Assembly (NCBI RefSeq): GCF_030813715.1
Contig: NZ_JAUSUZ010000001.1
Coordinates: 7,626,001-7,690,000 of the forward strand
Source of the DNA: Catenuloplanes indicus
GTDB taxonomy: Bacteria > Actinomycetota > Actinomycetes > Mycobacteriales > Micromonosporaceae
Direction: 5' to 3'
Length of the DNA: 64,000 nt
Below the pieces are notes generated by a model. That model made no database searches, was not told the DNA's origin, and saw only the letters and a list, made by a program, of their open reading frames with translations. The translations under genes were made by a program, and so were the position numbers. Below, in pieces: positions 1-9,481 of this stretch; positions within the stretch are counted from its first letter, which is position 1; every line of letters begins with the position of its first letter.

Positions 1-3000
1 CCAGGCGTACCGCTCGCGCCGGCCGCCGGTCACGGCCAGGTAGTCGTAGACGGCCGTGACCGGCGCACCGGCGGCCGGCCGGTACGCGGGCTCGACCGTC
101 AGGATCGAGGTCGCCGACGGCCGCAGCCGCGCCGCGCCCGGTTCCGGCAGCCCACCGGCCCGGCGGGCCAGGTCCAGCGCGACCAGGTACGCGGCCAGTT
201 CCGCGTCCTCCGGGTCCGCCGCGGTCAGGCGCGCCAGCACGTCCGCCGTCTCCGGCGTGTGCAGCGCCGGCGCGTGCGCGCGATGGTGCGCCTCGGCCTC
301 GGCCGGGCCGTCGGCCAGCAGCCACCCGGTGAGCGCGTCCGGCAGCGGGCCGGTCGCGCCGGGCAGCGCGGCGACCGGCCGGAAGGCGTCCGCGGTCAGC
401 GCGGGGGTGCGGGCGAGCGGCGTGCCGTCCGGGCCGCGGAGCCGCCACACCGTCGGGTCGAAGCCGGACGTCTCCTGGGTCAGCGAGAGCATCGGCCGCC
501 GTGCACGCGTCTCGTCGAGCCGTTTCCGGCCGGTCGCGGTCGTCTCCGGCGCCACCACCAGCGGGATCAGGCCGACCCGCGCGTACCGGCGGAGGAGCGT
601 GTCCAGCCGGCCGATCACGGACTCCACCACCTCGGGCGTGCCCGCCAGACCCACCGCGACGATCGGGCGGCCGGCCAGGTGACCGTGCGCGCGGACACTG
701 TCGGGCACACCGGTGGCGCCCTTGAAGTCGCCGAGCACCCGTACCGGCGGCGCGGCCACGGTCGACCCGGGGGCCGGCGTATCGGCGGCCGGTGCCGCCG
801 ATGGTGTCCCCGTGGGCGAGCGGACCGCCGGCGGCACGGTGGCCGGCCGGAGGGCCGGCGCCGGGAACGTCTCCGTGGTGAGCCGGTCGGTCGCCGTGAG
901 CGTGGCCGACTCCGGCGCCGTCGCGCCCGCGCGCCGGGTCTCCACCATGACGTGCCGCAGCGCGCCGTCCGCGTCCGTGACCAGCCGCACCGGCCCGTGC
1001 AACGCCGCCGGCAGCCGTACCGGGTCGGCCTCGATCAGCGCGGACAGCGGCACCGGGGTGAACCGCGCGTCACCGTCCCCAGCCGGGTCGGCCAGCACGA
1101 ACCGGGTGGGCGTGGCCCGCTGGACCAGCAGTATGCGGTCCCCGGCCCGGACCGGTGTCACGCTGCCCACCGGCAGCGCGGTCAGCCGCCCCGCGCCGCC
1201 CGGCGCACCGAACCAGCCGCCCAGCCGGGCCGCGACCGCGTCCGGGCCGCGCAGCCCGTCCGCGTCGGTGGTGCGCAGCGTCCGGCCGAGCAGCGGCAGC
1301 AGCCGTGCCACGTCCGGTGTGGACAGCACGTCCACGGCCGCGCGCACCCGCCGCTCGGCCGGGGTCGGCGCGGGCGGCGGCACCGCCGGCCAGGCGCCGT
1401 CCGGAAACCGGCGCGTGCCGAGCAGCGTGTCCAGCCGCAGCAGCAGGTCGGCGACCGGGTGGTCGCGGTCCGGGACCAGCTCGGCGATCAGCTCCATCGC
1501 CTTGTCGGCCGCCAGCGCGAGGTCGCGGAACCGCCCGCGCAGCTCGGGCTCGGCCAGCCCGGCGAAGTCCGCGCGCAGCCCGGCCAGCCCGTGGGCCGCG
1601 GCGGACCAGGCGGTCGCGGCGTCCGCGGAGCCGCGGACCAGCCGCCGTACCGGTGGATCGGCGCTCCTCATGGCGCGCAGCGCCGGGTGGAGCGTGGCGA
1701 GCAGCTCGTCCTTACCGGGTGCCAGCACCGCGGCCGGTGCCGGTGGCGCGGCGTCGTAGCGGATCCCGGCGACCCGGTAGACGTGCAGGTCGCGCATCCG
1801 GTCGGCGGAGTACAGCGCGGTGTACTCCGCGCTGACCCGGGCGACGAAACCGTCCGCGAAATCGCCGTCGACCGCATACAGCGCGAACCGGGTGCCGATG
1901 TTCTTCGCGTACAGCAGCGCGGCGAACTGCTCCGCGGTCAGCCACGCCTCGGCGGTCCGGCCGTCACGCTGCACCGGCACCCGGACCAGATGGCCGATCG
2001 GCCTGGCCACCACCAGGTACGACGAGGAGCGCTCCAGCTCCTCCTCGGCCCGCCACCGGGACCACCGCTTGCGGGACAGCAGCGCCAGCACCGGCCGGCG
2101 GGACCCGCGGCGGCGCCCGGACTCGTGCTGCATGATCGGCCGCGCGCCGTCCAGCCGCCCGGACGTGCCGACCTCCCGTACCACCTGCACCGGCTGGTCC
2201 CAGACGCCGTTCCGCTTCTCCCACAGCGTGCCGCCCGGATCGTAGAAGACCTTGCCGTGCCAGGGCGTCAGCGTGCCGTGCGCGGCGCTGAGCCGGGCCG
2301 CCACGTCGCGGGCCGCGCCGTTCGCCGCGGTCCACGCGCGGGCCTCGTCCGCGATCCGTTCCGCGACCCGGGAGACGTCCAGCGAGTGCCGGAGGTACTC
2401 GTCCGTGCCGTCCAGCGTGGCCAGACTCTCGGCCGGCTGGTACGCGTTCCGGTCCGGCAGGTGCAGGCGCAGCTCGAACGGGATCCGCTTGGGCTGCCCG
2501 GGCGCCGGACCGAGGACGTCGACCTTCGTCATCCCGCCGACGATGTCCTCGAGGGGGACCAGCCGGTCCGGGTCGCCGAGCAGCGCGCCGCGCAGCACGT
2601 GCTTGTACCGGGGTGCGCGGGACGTGCCGAAGGTCAGCGGCATGCGTTTCTCGGTCCACCGCTCACCGCGCCGGGCCAGGCCGGGCAGCCGGCGGGCCAG
2701 CGTCCGGTCCAGGTCGCGGACCAGGTCGTCGAAGTTCCGGGTGAGGAAGTCCTTGACGTCGTCGGGCAGGTACTCGCTGATGTCGTCCAGGTCGTACCGG
2801 CTCAGCGCGAGCGTGCCGTTCTTGTACAGTCCGACCTTCTCCAGCCGGCTGGCGTACGCCTTCGTCATCAGGTGCGTGAGCACCACGTGCAGCACGCCGC
2901 GCAGCTCGTGCGCCTCGCTGCCGTGCATCAGCTCGGCGACGTCGCGCGCGTCCAGCGGTCCGTCGACGAGCTGCCGGAGGAACAGCCGGGCGACGCTCGC

Positions 3001-5103
3001 GGCGTGCTCGGCGACCACCTCGTCGACCCGGACGATGTCGTCGTAGTACACGTCACGGCCGCGGACCCACTGCCGCCGCAACGAGTGCAGCGCCGGTATG
3101 CCGGCCAGCGACACGTCCACGGTCGAGTGGTAGAGGTTGCCGGGCGCGGTGTGCTCCGGGTGGAACAGCGCCTGATCGCGCGCGGCCGCCGGCAGGTCCT
3201 CCGGCTCGACCTCGACGAGTTCGTCGCGGATCAGCCGCGCGGCCGCACGTTCGTGCCGGGGCAGGCCGGCGGCCCACCGGTCGAGGTACTCCGCCATCGC
3301 GGGCGTCAGGCTGAGCGTGTCCCGCAGCGTGTATCCGTGCCGGCCCATGTTCTGCAGCCAGCGGATCATCACCTTGGCGCGGGTGTGCAACGCCTCCGCG
3401 CTGATGACGTCGGCCGGTTCGCCGGGCAGCGCCGTGCCGACGTACGTGACGACCTCGATGATCCGCCATTCCTCGACCCGCTTGATCCTGCCCTCCGCCG
3501 CCTCGGCCTGCTGCTCGGAGCTGTACCAGCGGCCGGACCGGCCCAGCGCGGCCACCTTCTTGTCGCCCTTGAGCATCAGCCCGATGGCCGGCAGGTCGAC
3601 GAACGTCAGGTTCTCGAACGAGTGCGTGAACGCCGGTGCCGGCTTCTTGAGGCCCAGCTCCCGGGCCTGGCCGATCCGGACCATCGGCTCGAACTCCGCG
3701 CCGAGGCCCTCCGGGTCCGGCCGGCCGATGGCCGGGTCGATCAGCGCGGCCGTCCCGCGGTCCACCGGAGCCGGTGCCGGCGCGGAGACGGTACGCCGCC
3801 CGTCCACCTCGGTCTGCCGCAGGTGCCCCGCGCCGTCCTGCACCAGCCGCAGCGTGCCGGTCAGCGCACCGGGCAGCACCGGGTCGCGCAGCGTGAACGG
3901 CCGGAGCCCGGCCTCGCCGTCGAGCTGCGTCTCCAGCAGCGTGAACTGGCCGTCGCCGCGGTGGTGGACCAGCACCATGTGCGCGGCCCGGCCGGGATCG
4001 AGACGGCCGTCGGCGAGCGGGGCCGGCTGCACCCAGACCGGCGCGACCGTGCCCGGGCTCAGCCCGGCCAGCAGCGCGGGCCCGCTCTCCGGCCCGAAGA
4101 AGCCGCCCAGCCGTGCGGCCAGCACCTCGCGCGGGCGCAGCCCGTCCGTGCCGGACGCATAGGTCAGGCCGCCCAGGGCGCCGAGGACGCGCGCGACCCG
4201 GTCCACACAGTCGGGTTCGCCGTCCCACGGTCCCAGCGCGTGCAGCGCGGCGCGCAACGGTGGCAGGTCGTCCGGTGGCCCGAACCGGGTGACCGTGGTG
4301 CCCGGCGCCCGCAGCAGGCCCGGGGACGCCGGTGCGACCCCGTCCGCGGACACCGCGAACAGCGTGCCGTCGTCGCTCGTGAACACCCAGGTCAGCTTCT
4401 CACCGGTGACGCCGGACGCGTGCACCAGCGCCGGGGAGCCGGGCAGCGCGACCGTGCCGCCGCCGGCGAACGCGCGGTGCACCTCGGCGAGCGTCGGTGG
4501 CGTCACGCGACCGGGGTCCCAGGCGTGCGGGCGCCCGGTCAGGATCATGCCGGCCGCCATCAGGTACGCGGGCGAGCGGGACGGTGGCAGCGCGTGGATT
4601 CGGTCGGCCGGGTGGCGGGTGAGGTCGCGGGCCAGGTCCGCGGCCGTGCGCAGCAGCTCGCGTGCGTCCGCGTCGGCGCGCGGCAGCACCCGCACCGCGA
4701 CCGGGGCGTCCGCGTTCTCCCGGCCGGCCGCGTCGACCGGCACCACGCGCGGCGAGAGGAGCATTCCCGGCCGGTACGGTGCGTACGCCTGCGCGCCGGT
4801 CGCGTCCGTCGCGGCCAGCCAGTCGTCCGTACCGATCAGGCTGCCGTCCGGTCCGGTGAGCACCACGCCGGCCGGCATCCCGTCCAGCGCGTTCCGCACC
4901 GCGTGCAGCGCGCCCGGCCGGTGCAGCGCGGTCTCCGGGACGACGATCGCGCCACCGTCCGCCGGGCGGGCCGCGTTCATCGCCCTGGCCAGCGCGAGCA
5001 GGTCGACCGGGTCGGCCATCGTGCCCGGGTGGAAGTACGCGCCACCGGGAATCGGCACGAACCTGCCGTCCCGGCAGATCTCGGACAGGGAAAACGTGGC
5101 CAC
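1..5103 (-). CDS. giant multidomain protein with duplicated papain-like module (3' end outside window)
   Basis: An open frame without stops runs from a GTG at 5103 to the left edge, so at least 1,701 residues are present and the C-terminus is missing. The start is set by AGGAG five bases upstream; a GTG at 5109 overlaps that site. No signal peptide is visible. Around residues 285-400 there is a module with Cys299 (motif DCVDR), then LGGFFG, then His375 (AAHMVLVHH) and LLETQ. This Cys...His order is what papain-fold domains of actinobacterial polymorphic-toxin-type giants show. A second copy near residues 1275-1360 keeps the LGGWFG block but lacks both the Cys and the His. The central part (residues about 430-1000) is unlike anything I can name. 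It resembles the very large 'lonely Cys' proteins of Streptomyces, from memory only. Long open frames on the plus strand here are antisense shadows. Confidence 0.8.
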   Translation of the reverse strand, partial: MATFSLSEICRDGRFVPIPGGAYFHPGTMADPVDLLALARAMNAARPADGGAIVVPETALHRPGALHAVRNALDGMPAGVVLTGPDGSLIGTDDWLAATDATGAQAYAPYRPGMLLSPRVVPVDAAGRENADAPVAVRVLPRADADARELLRTAADLARDLTRHPADRIHALPPSRSPAYLMAAGMILTGRPHAWDPGRVTPPTLAEVHRAFAGGGTVALPGSPALVHASGVTGEKLTWVFTSDDGTLFAVSADGVAPASPGLLRAPGTTVTRFGPPDDLPPLRAALHALGPWDGEPDCVDRVARVLGALGGLTYASGTDGLRPREVLAARLGGFFGPESGPALLAGLSPGTVAPVWVQPAPLADGRLDPGRAAHMVLVHHRGDGQFTLLETQLDGEAGLRPFTLRDPVLPGALTGTLRLVQDGAGHLRQTEVDGRRTVSAPAPAPVDRGTAALIDPAIGRPDPEGLGAEFEPMVRIGQARELGLKKPAPAFTHSFENLTFVDLPAIGLMLKGDKKVAALGRSGRWYSSEQQAEAAEGRIKRVEEWRIIEVVTYVGTALPGEPADVISAEALHTRAKVMIRWLQNMGRHGYTLRDTLSLTPAMAEYLDRWAAGLPRHERAAARLIRDELVEVEPEDLPAAARDQALFHPEHTAPGNLYHSTVDVSLAGIPALHSLRRQWVRGRDVYYDDIVRVDEVVAEHAASVARLFLRQLVDGPLDARDVAELMHGSEAHELRGVLHVVLTHLMTKAYASRLEKVGLYKNGTLALSRYDLDDISEYLPDDVKDFLTRNFDDLVRDLDRTLARRLPGLARRGERWTEKRMPLTFGTSRAPRYKHVLRGALLGDPDRLVPLEDIVGGMTKVDVLGPAPGQPKRIPFELRLHLPDRNAYQPAESLATLDGTDEYLRHSLDVSRVAERIADEARAWTAANGAARDVAARLSAAHGTLTPWHGKVFYDPGGTLWEKRNGVWDQPVQVVREVGTSGRLDGARPIMQHESGRRRGSRRPVLALLSRKRWSRWRAEEELERSSSYLVVARPIGHLVRVPVQRDGRTAEAWLTAEQFAALLYAKNIGTRFALYAVDGDFADGFVARVSAEYTALYSADRMRDLHVYRVAGIRYDAAPPAPAAVLAPGKDELLATLHPALRAMRSADPPVRRLVRGSADAATAWSAAAHGLAGLRADFAGLAEPELRGRFRDLALAADKAMELIAELVPDRDHPVADLLLRLDTLLGTRRFPDGAWPAVPPPAPTPAERRVRAAVDVLSTPDVARLLPLLGRTLRTTDADGLRGPDAVAARLGGWFGAPGGAGRLTALPVGSVTPVRAGDRILLVQRATPTRFVLADPAGDGDARFTPVPLSALIEADPVRLPAALHGPVRLVTDADGALRHVMVETRRAGATAPESATLTATDRLTTETFPAPALRPATVPPAVRSPTGTPSAAPAADTPAPGSTVAAPPVRVLGDFKGATGVPDSVRAHGHLAGRPIVAVGLAGTPEVVESVIGRLDTLLRRYARVGLIPLVVAPETTATGRKRLDETRARRPMLSLTQETSGFDPTVWRLRGPDGTPLARTPALTADAFRPVAALPGATGPLPDALTGWLLADGPAEAEAHHRAHAPALHTPETADVLARLTAADPEDAELAAYLVALDLARRAGGLPEPGAARLRPSATSILTVEPAYRPAAGAPVTAVYDYLAVTGGRRERYAW

Positions 5104-5196
5104 GGTCACTCCTCGGTGCGTCGTGGCCCTGATAACGGGACACCGGTGCCTTCGGTTCAACCAGCATTGACGGCCACCGGATGAGATGATCGGCGG

Positions 5197-6768
5197 ATGA
5201 CGGAGGGCGGCCCGTGGTGGCGCGACGCGGTGATCTACCAGGTGTATCCGCGCAGCTTCACGGACTCCGACGGCGACGGCGTCGGTGACCTGCCCGGCGT
5301 GCTCTCCCGCCTGCCGTACCTGGCCGGGCTGGGCGTGGACGCGATCTGGCTGAACCCGTTCTACCCGTCCCCGCAGGCCGACGCCGGCTACGACGTCGCC
5401 GACTACCGCGACGTGGACCCGCTGTTCGGCACGCTGCAGGACGCGGACGCGCTGATCGCCGGCACGCACGCGGCCGGCCTCCGGATCATCGTGGACATCG
5501 TCCCGAACCACACCTCGTCGGCGCACGCCTGGTTCCGCGCCGCGCTCGCCGGTGACCGGGCCGCCCGCGCCCGCTACCTCTTCCGGCCCGGCCGCGGCGA
5601 CGCGCCGCCGAACGGGTGGCGGTCCGTGTTCGGCGGCCCGGCCTGGACCCGGGTCGAGGACGGCAGCTGGTACCTGCACCTGTTCGACGCCGCGCAGCCG
5701 GACCTGGACTGGACGAACCCGGAGGTGGTCGCGGAGTTCGAGGACGTCCTGCGATTCTGGCTGGACCGGGGCGTGGACGGGTTCCGCATCGACGTCGCGC
5801 ACGGCCTGCGCAAGGACCCGGCGCTCCCGGAACTGCCGGACACGCTGGACCCGGACGTGCCGGTGCACATCGCACAGCCGGGGCACCCGTTCTGGGACCG
5901 GGACGAGGTGCACGACATCTGGCGTGGCTGGCGGCGGATCGTGGACGCGTACCCGGGCGACCGGACCATGGTCGCGGAGGCGTGGGTGCTCGACTTCGCC
6001 CGCCTCGGCCGGTATCTCGCGCCGGACGAACTGCACACCGCGTTCAACTTCGCGTTCCTGGTCGCGCCGTGGGACGCGGCCGCGTTCCGGACCGCGATCG
6101 ACGACACGCTGGCCGGTCTCGCACCGGCCGGCGCGCCCGCGACCTGGGTGCTCTCCAACCACGACGTGGTCCGGCACGCGACCCGCTACGGCGGCGGCGC
6201 GACCGGTCAGGCCCGCGCGCGGGCGGCCGCGCTGCTGATGCTGGCGCTGCCCGGCGGCGTCTACCTCTATCAGGGCGAGGAGCTGGGCCTGGAGGAGGTG
6301 CTCGACATCCCGGACGCGCTGCGCCAGGACCCGAACTTCATCCGGACGAACGGCGCCGAGCGCGGCCGGGACGGCTGCCGGGTGCCGATCCCGTGGTCCG
6401 GTGCGGAGCCGCCGTTCGGCTTCTCCCCGGATCGTTCCACCGGTACGCCGTGGCTGCCGCAGCCGCCGTCCTGGGCCGAGTGCACCGTGGAGGCGCAGCA
6501 GTCCGACCCGGACTCGATGCTCACGCTCTACCGGGCCGCGCTGGAGATCCGTCGCGAGCGGCTGGGCGAGGGCGGCCTGGAGTGGCTGTCCGAGCCGGGC
6601 GATCCGGTGCTCTGCTTCCGGCGTACCCCCGGTGATCTGATCTGCGTGGTGAACATGGGTGCCGAACCGGCGGAGGCCGACCCGCGCGCGACCCCGTTGC
6701 TCACCAGCGCGCCGATCGGCGCCGGCAGGATGCTGCCGGCCGGCGCCGCGGCGTGGTTCGCGGACTGA
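5197..6768 (+). CDS. GH13 alpha-glucosidase / oligo-1,6-glucosidase
   Basis: A cytoplasmic glycoside hydrolase of family 13 (523 aa) with no signal peptide, expected to hydrolyse alpha-glucosidic bonds of malto- or isomalto-oligosaccharides or trehalose-like sugars. All four conserved regions are visible: IVDIVPNHTS (residues 98-107), GFRIDVAHG with nucleophile Asp199, VAEAW with acid/base Glu261, and SNHDVVRH with Asp323. The opening WWRDAVIYQVYPRSF is typical of the AglA/oligo-1,6-glucosidase subgroup, and full length matches the family. It is divergent from the giant gene, with a 93-bp intergenic gap, and convergent with the oxidoreductase whose stop lies two bases away. No sugar transporter or LacI regulator is next to it, so the substrate cannot be set from context. 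Confidence 0.93.
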   Translation: MTEGGPWWRDAVIYQVYPRSFTDSDGDGVGDLPGVLSRLPYLAGLGVDAIWLNPFYPSPQADAGYDVADYRDVDPLFGTLQDADALIAGTHAAGLRIIVDIVPNHTSSAHAWFRAALAGDRAARARYLFRPGRGDAPPNGWRSVFGGPAWTRVEDGSWYLHLFDAAQPDLDWTNPEVVAEFEDVLRFWLDRGVDGFRIDVAHGLRKDPALPELPDTLDPDVPVHIAQPGHPFWDRDEVHDIWRGWRRIVDAYPGDRTMVAEAWVLDFARLGRYLAPDELHTAFNFAFLVAPWDAAAFRTAIDDTLAGLAPAGAPATWVLSNHDVVRHATRYGGGATGQARARAAALLMLALPGGVYLYQGEELGLEEVLDIPDALRQDPNFIRTNGAERGRDGCRVPIPWSGAEPPFGFSPDRSTGTPWLPQPPSWAECTVEAQQSDPDSMLTLYRAALEIRRERLGEGGLEWLSEPGDPVLCFRRTPGDLICVVNMGAEPAEADPRATPLLTSAPIGAGRMLPAGAAAWFAD

Positions 6769-6769
6769 C

Positions 6770-7237
6770 TCAGCTGCCGGCGAGCCGGGCCGGGAAGCCG
6801 CCGGTCGCGATCGGGCCCCAGGCGTCGATCGTGACCCGGATCAGCGACTTGCCCTGGGCGACCATGGCCGCGCGGTACTCGTCCCAGTCCGGGTGCTCAC
6901 CGGAGATGCAGCGGAAGTAGTCGACCAGCGGCTCCAGCGCGTCCGGCAGGTCCAGCACCTCGGCCGTACCGTCGACCTGCACCCACGCGCCGTTGAACTC
7001 GTCCGACAGCACGCACACCGACACCAGCGGGTTCTTCCGGACATTGTTGGATTTCGCGCGCTCCGGATAGGTGGAGATCACGATCCGGCCCTCGGTGTCG
7101 ACGCCCATGGTCACCGGCGACGCCTGCGGGCGGCCGTCGATGCGCGTGGTCATCAGGACGCCGTGGTGACGCGGCCGGACGAAGTCGAGCAACGCGTCCC
7201 GGCCGACCCGGGTGTTCGTGGCGATCGTGCGTGCCAT
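6770..7237 (-). CDS. PPOX-class F420-dependent oxidoreductase-like protein
   Basis: A 155-residue split beta-barrel flavin/deazaflavin-binding protein of the pyridoxamine-5'-phosphate-oxidase superfamily. The segment RPRHHGVLMTTRIDGRPQAS near the N-terminus followed by VTMGVD, IVISTYPERAKSNNVRKNP and VSVCVLSD is the usual signature of the actinobacterial F420-dependent subgroup; the AKxxNVRxNP stretch is expected to contact cofactor phosphate. Length is normal. AGGGGA lies upstream of the ATG at 7237. It is monocistronic and transcribed toward the glucosidase. The substrate is unknown; the F420 assignment is by family and not proved by the sequence. Confidence 0.85.
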   Translation of the reverse strand: MARTIATNTRVGRDALLDFVRPRHHGVLMTTRIDGRPQASPVTMGVDTEGRIVISTYPERAKSNNVRKNPLVSVCVLSDEFNGAWVQVDGTAEVLDLPDALEPLVDYFRCISGEHPDWDEYRAAMVAQGKSLIRVTIDAWGPIATGGFPARLAGS

Positions 7238-7326
7238 GACAGATCATTTCCCCTCGGTACGTGGCTTCGCCGCAACCCTATGCGGCACTGGTGATCGAAA
7301 AGCCCGGCGATCGGTAGACTTGTCCC

Positions 7327-7992
7327 GTGGACGCGCCGTCGATCGTCATCGCCCCGAGCATCCTGGCCGCCGACTTCGCCCGCCTCGCCGATGCGGCGCG
7401 CGCGGTCGAGGGGGAGGCTGACTGGCTGCACGTCGACGTGATGGACAACCACTTCGTGCCGAACCTGACGATCGGGCTGCCGGTCGTGCAGAGCCTCCGC
7501 AAGGCCACGCCGATCCCGTTCGACGTGCACCTCATGATCGAGGACCCGGAGCGCTGGGCGCCCGGCTACGCCGAGGCCGGGGCGTACAACGTGACCTTCC
7601 ACGCCGAGGCCACGGACGACCCGGTCGCGCTGGCGAAGACGTTGCGCGCGGCCGGGTCCAAGGCCGGTCTGGCGATCGACCGGGACACCGACGTCACGCC
7701 GTACCTCGATCTGCTCCCGCATTTCGACACGCTGCTGGTCATGACGATCAAGGCGGGCTTCGGCGGCCAGAAGTTCTTACCGGAGACCCTCGACAAGGTC
7801 CGCGCGGTCCGGCGCCGGATCGAGGCCGGCCACCTGGAGGTCCGCCTCGAGGTCGACGGCGGCATCGCCGCCGACACCATCGAGGCCGCGGCCGAGGCCG
7901 GTGCGGACGCGTTCGTGGCCGGCACCGCGATCTACGGCGCCGCCGACCCGGCCGAGGCCATCCGCAAGCTGCGGGCACTGGGCTCAGCATGA
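7327..7992 (+). CDS. rpe: ribulose-phosphate 3-epimerase
   Basis: Interconverts D-ribulose 5-phosphate and D-xylulose 5-phosphate in the pentose phosphate pathway, feeding the ribulose 5-phosphate used by riboflavin synthesis encoded downstream. The 221-residue TIM barrel carries the metal and catalytic residues: His35/Asp37 in [13 protein letters not shown], His68 in FDVHLM, FGGQKF near 145-150 and Asp177 in EVDGGI. The start is the GTG at 7327. A -10 hexamer TAGACT at 7315-7320 ends six bases before it, so the mRNA is probably leaderless. Its stop overlaps the start of the receiver-GGDEF gene by four bases (ATGA). Confidence 0.95.
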   Translation: MDAPSIVIAPSILAADFARLADAARAVEGEADWLHVDVMDNHFVPNLTIGLPVVQSLRKATPIPFDVHLMIEDPERWAPGYAEAGAYNVTFHAEATDDPVALAKTLRAAGSKAGLAIDRDTDVTPYLDLLPHFDTLLVMTIKAGFGGQKFLPETLDKVRAVRRRIEAGHLEVRLEVDGGIAADTIEAAAEAGADAFVAGTAIYGAADPAEAIRKLRALGSA

Positions 7993-8972
7993 GCAGCAGC
8001 GAACGCGACGAGTTCGGGCCGGAGCCCGGCCGCGACCTGATACTCGTGGTCGACGACGACAAGGACATAGCGCACTTCGTGGCGCTCAACCTGAAACTCG
8101 ACGGCTTCGACGTGGTCGTGGCGAACGACGGCAAGCAGGCGCTGGAGGAGATCGACAAACAGCGGCCGTCGCTGGCCGTCCTCGACCTGATGATGCCGGA
8201 GATCGACGGCCTGGAACTGACCCGCCGGCTGCGGGCGAACCCGATCACCTCGACGCTGCCGATCATCATGCTGACGGCGAAGAGCATGACCATCGACAAG
8301 GTGAACGGTCTCAAGGCCGGCGCCGACGACTACATGGTCAAGCCGTTCGACACGTCCGAGCTGGTGGCCCGGGTCCGCAACACGCTGAACCGGAACCAGG
8401 AGTCACGCGAGGTCTCGCCGCTGACCGGGTTGCCGGGTAATTCCCGCGTGAAACGGGAGATCAGCGACCGGATGCGTAGTGGCGTGGATTATGCGGTCGG
8501 CTATATTGATATTGACCGCTTCAAGGCGGTCAATGACGTGTATGGCTTCGACCGTGGTGATGCGTTCATTCAGGCGTTGGCGCGCAGTTTGCATCGTGCG
8601 GTGGTCCAGGTAGGGTTGCCGCCGGTTTTTCTCGGTCATATCGGTGGGGACGACTTCATTTTTATCTGCCATCCGGAACAGATTCGGCCGCTCACTCAGG
8701 CGATGGTTGTCGATTTCGAGCGGGCGGCGGATGAGCTTTATGATCCGGAGCATGCGCGGCGGGGGTATATCGAGGTCCCGGACCGGCGGGGCGGTAAGCA
8801 GCGTGCGGCGCTGGTGACGCTGTCGATCGGCGTCGCGACGACGGGGGAGGGGCGGCGCTTCGACGACCCTCGGATCGTGATGGCGATCGCGTCGGACATG
8901 AAGAAGACGGCGAAGAACCAGCCGGGGTCTTATGTGGCGATCGATAAACGGGGGAACGTCCAGGGCGCGTAG
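7989..8972 (+). CDS. response regulator with GGDEF (diguanylate cyclase) domain
   Basis: A 327-residue protein with an N-terminal receiver domain (residues 17-135; VVDDD acidic pocket, phospho-acceptor Asp66 in [12 protein letters not shown], switch Thr in IIMLTAKS, Lys in DDYMVKPF). It is joined directly to a GGDEF domain starting at [14 protein letters not shown] (residue 145). The signature reads GGDDF at 219-223, which keeps the residues needed for Mg-GTP. I see no RxxD product-inhibition site before it. It probably makes c-di-GMP in answer to an unseen histidine kinase. It is translationally coupled to rpe (ATGA overlap). Codon use changes sharply near 8430: the receiver half has almost only G/C third positions, while the GGDEF half has many T/A ones. 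Confidence 0.92.
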   Translation: MSSSERDEFGPEPGRDLILVVDDDKDIAHFVALNLKLDGFDVVVANDGKQALEEIDKQRPSLAVLDLMMPEIDGLELTRRLRANPITSTLPIIMLTAKSMTIDKVNGLKAGADDYMVKPFDTSELVARVRNTLNRNQESREVSPLTGLPGNSRVKREISDRMRSGVDYAVGYIDIDRFKAVNDVYGFDRGDAFIQALARSLHRAVVQVGLPPVFLGHIGGDDFIFICHPEQIRPLTQAMVVDFERAADELYDPEHARRGYIEVPDRRGGKQRAALVTLSIGVATTGEGRRFDDPRIVMAIASDMKKTAKNQPGSYVAIDKRGNVQGA

Positions 8973-9067
8973 CGGCCGGCGTCTGGTGGGCGAGGTGTTG
9001 TAGCGGGCGTCCCGTTTTGCTGTGCACCTCCTGTTTCGCGGTGTGCTGCTTGTGCGGCTGCTGTCGC

Positions 9068-9270
9068 GCGGTGCGCTCCTGTTCCGCGGTGGGGCTCCTG
9101 TTCTTCGGTTCGCTGCTGTTCTGTGGTGGGCTCCCGCTCTGCGGTGCGCTGCTGTTCTGTGGTGGGCTCCTGTTCCGCGGTGGGCTCCCGCTCTGCGGTG
9201 CGCGGCTGCTCTGCGGGCGGCTTCCGTTCCGCGGTGCGCTGCTGCTGCGCGGTTCCTGTTCCGTGGTGGG
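9068..9270. repeat. degenerate 18-nt tandem repeat array
   Basis: About eleven imperfect copies of an 18-base unit lie head to tail, alternating between GCGGTGCGCTGCTGTTCT-like and GTGGTGGGCTCCTGTTCC-like forms. More degraded units can be seen back to about 9030. The period is a multiple of three, so both strands show artificial-looking hexapeptide repeats (Leu/Cys/Gly-rich on plus, Thr/Glu/Arg-rich on minus). Neither has a convincing start or Shine-Dalgarno, so I treat the array as non-coding. There are no spacers, so it is not CRISPR. Confidence 0.75.
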
Positions 9271-9481
9271 GATCGCTGCTGGTGGCGGGTGTTAATCGGG
9301 CGCTGCGCGCCCGATATTTCGTCATATTGGTTGCGTCTGTGGGTGCGGTGGCGTGGGGGTTGCGTTGTAGGGCGGTGCCTCCGGCGGGTCTCGGGACTCC
9401 GGTGCATGGCGGGGCTTCCAGCCAGCGCGGGGTCCGTGGGGCCGGCTGTTTTTTCGTGGGTGGTGTGGGTTGCGTCTGTGG

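Noticed and set aside
259..5184. A 1,641-codon open frame on the plus strand
   Set aside because: It is antisense to the giant minus-strand gene, is Arg/Gly/Pro/Gln-rich nonsense without domains, and is only open because of high GC.
8930..9325. Minus-strand 131-aa Thr/Glu/Gln/Arg repeat protein, and a plus-strand Leu/Cys/Gly counterpart at 9017-9295
   Set aside because: Both are translations of the 18-nt array; neither has a ribosome site or a non-repetitive domain.
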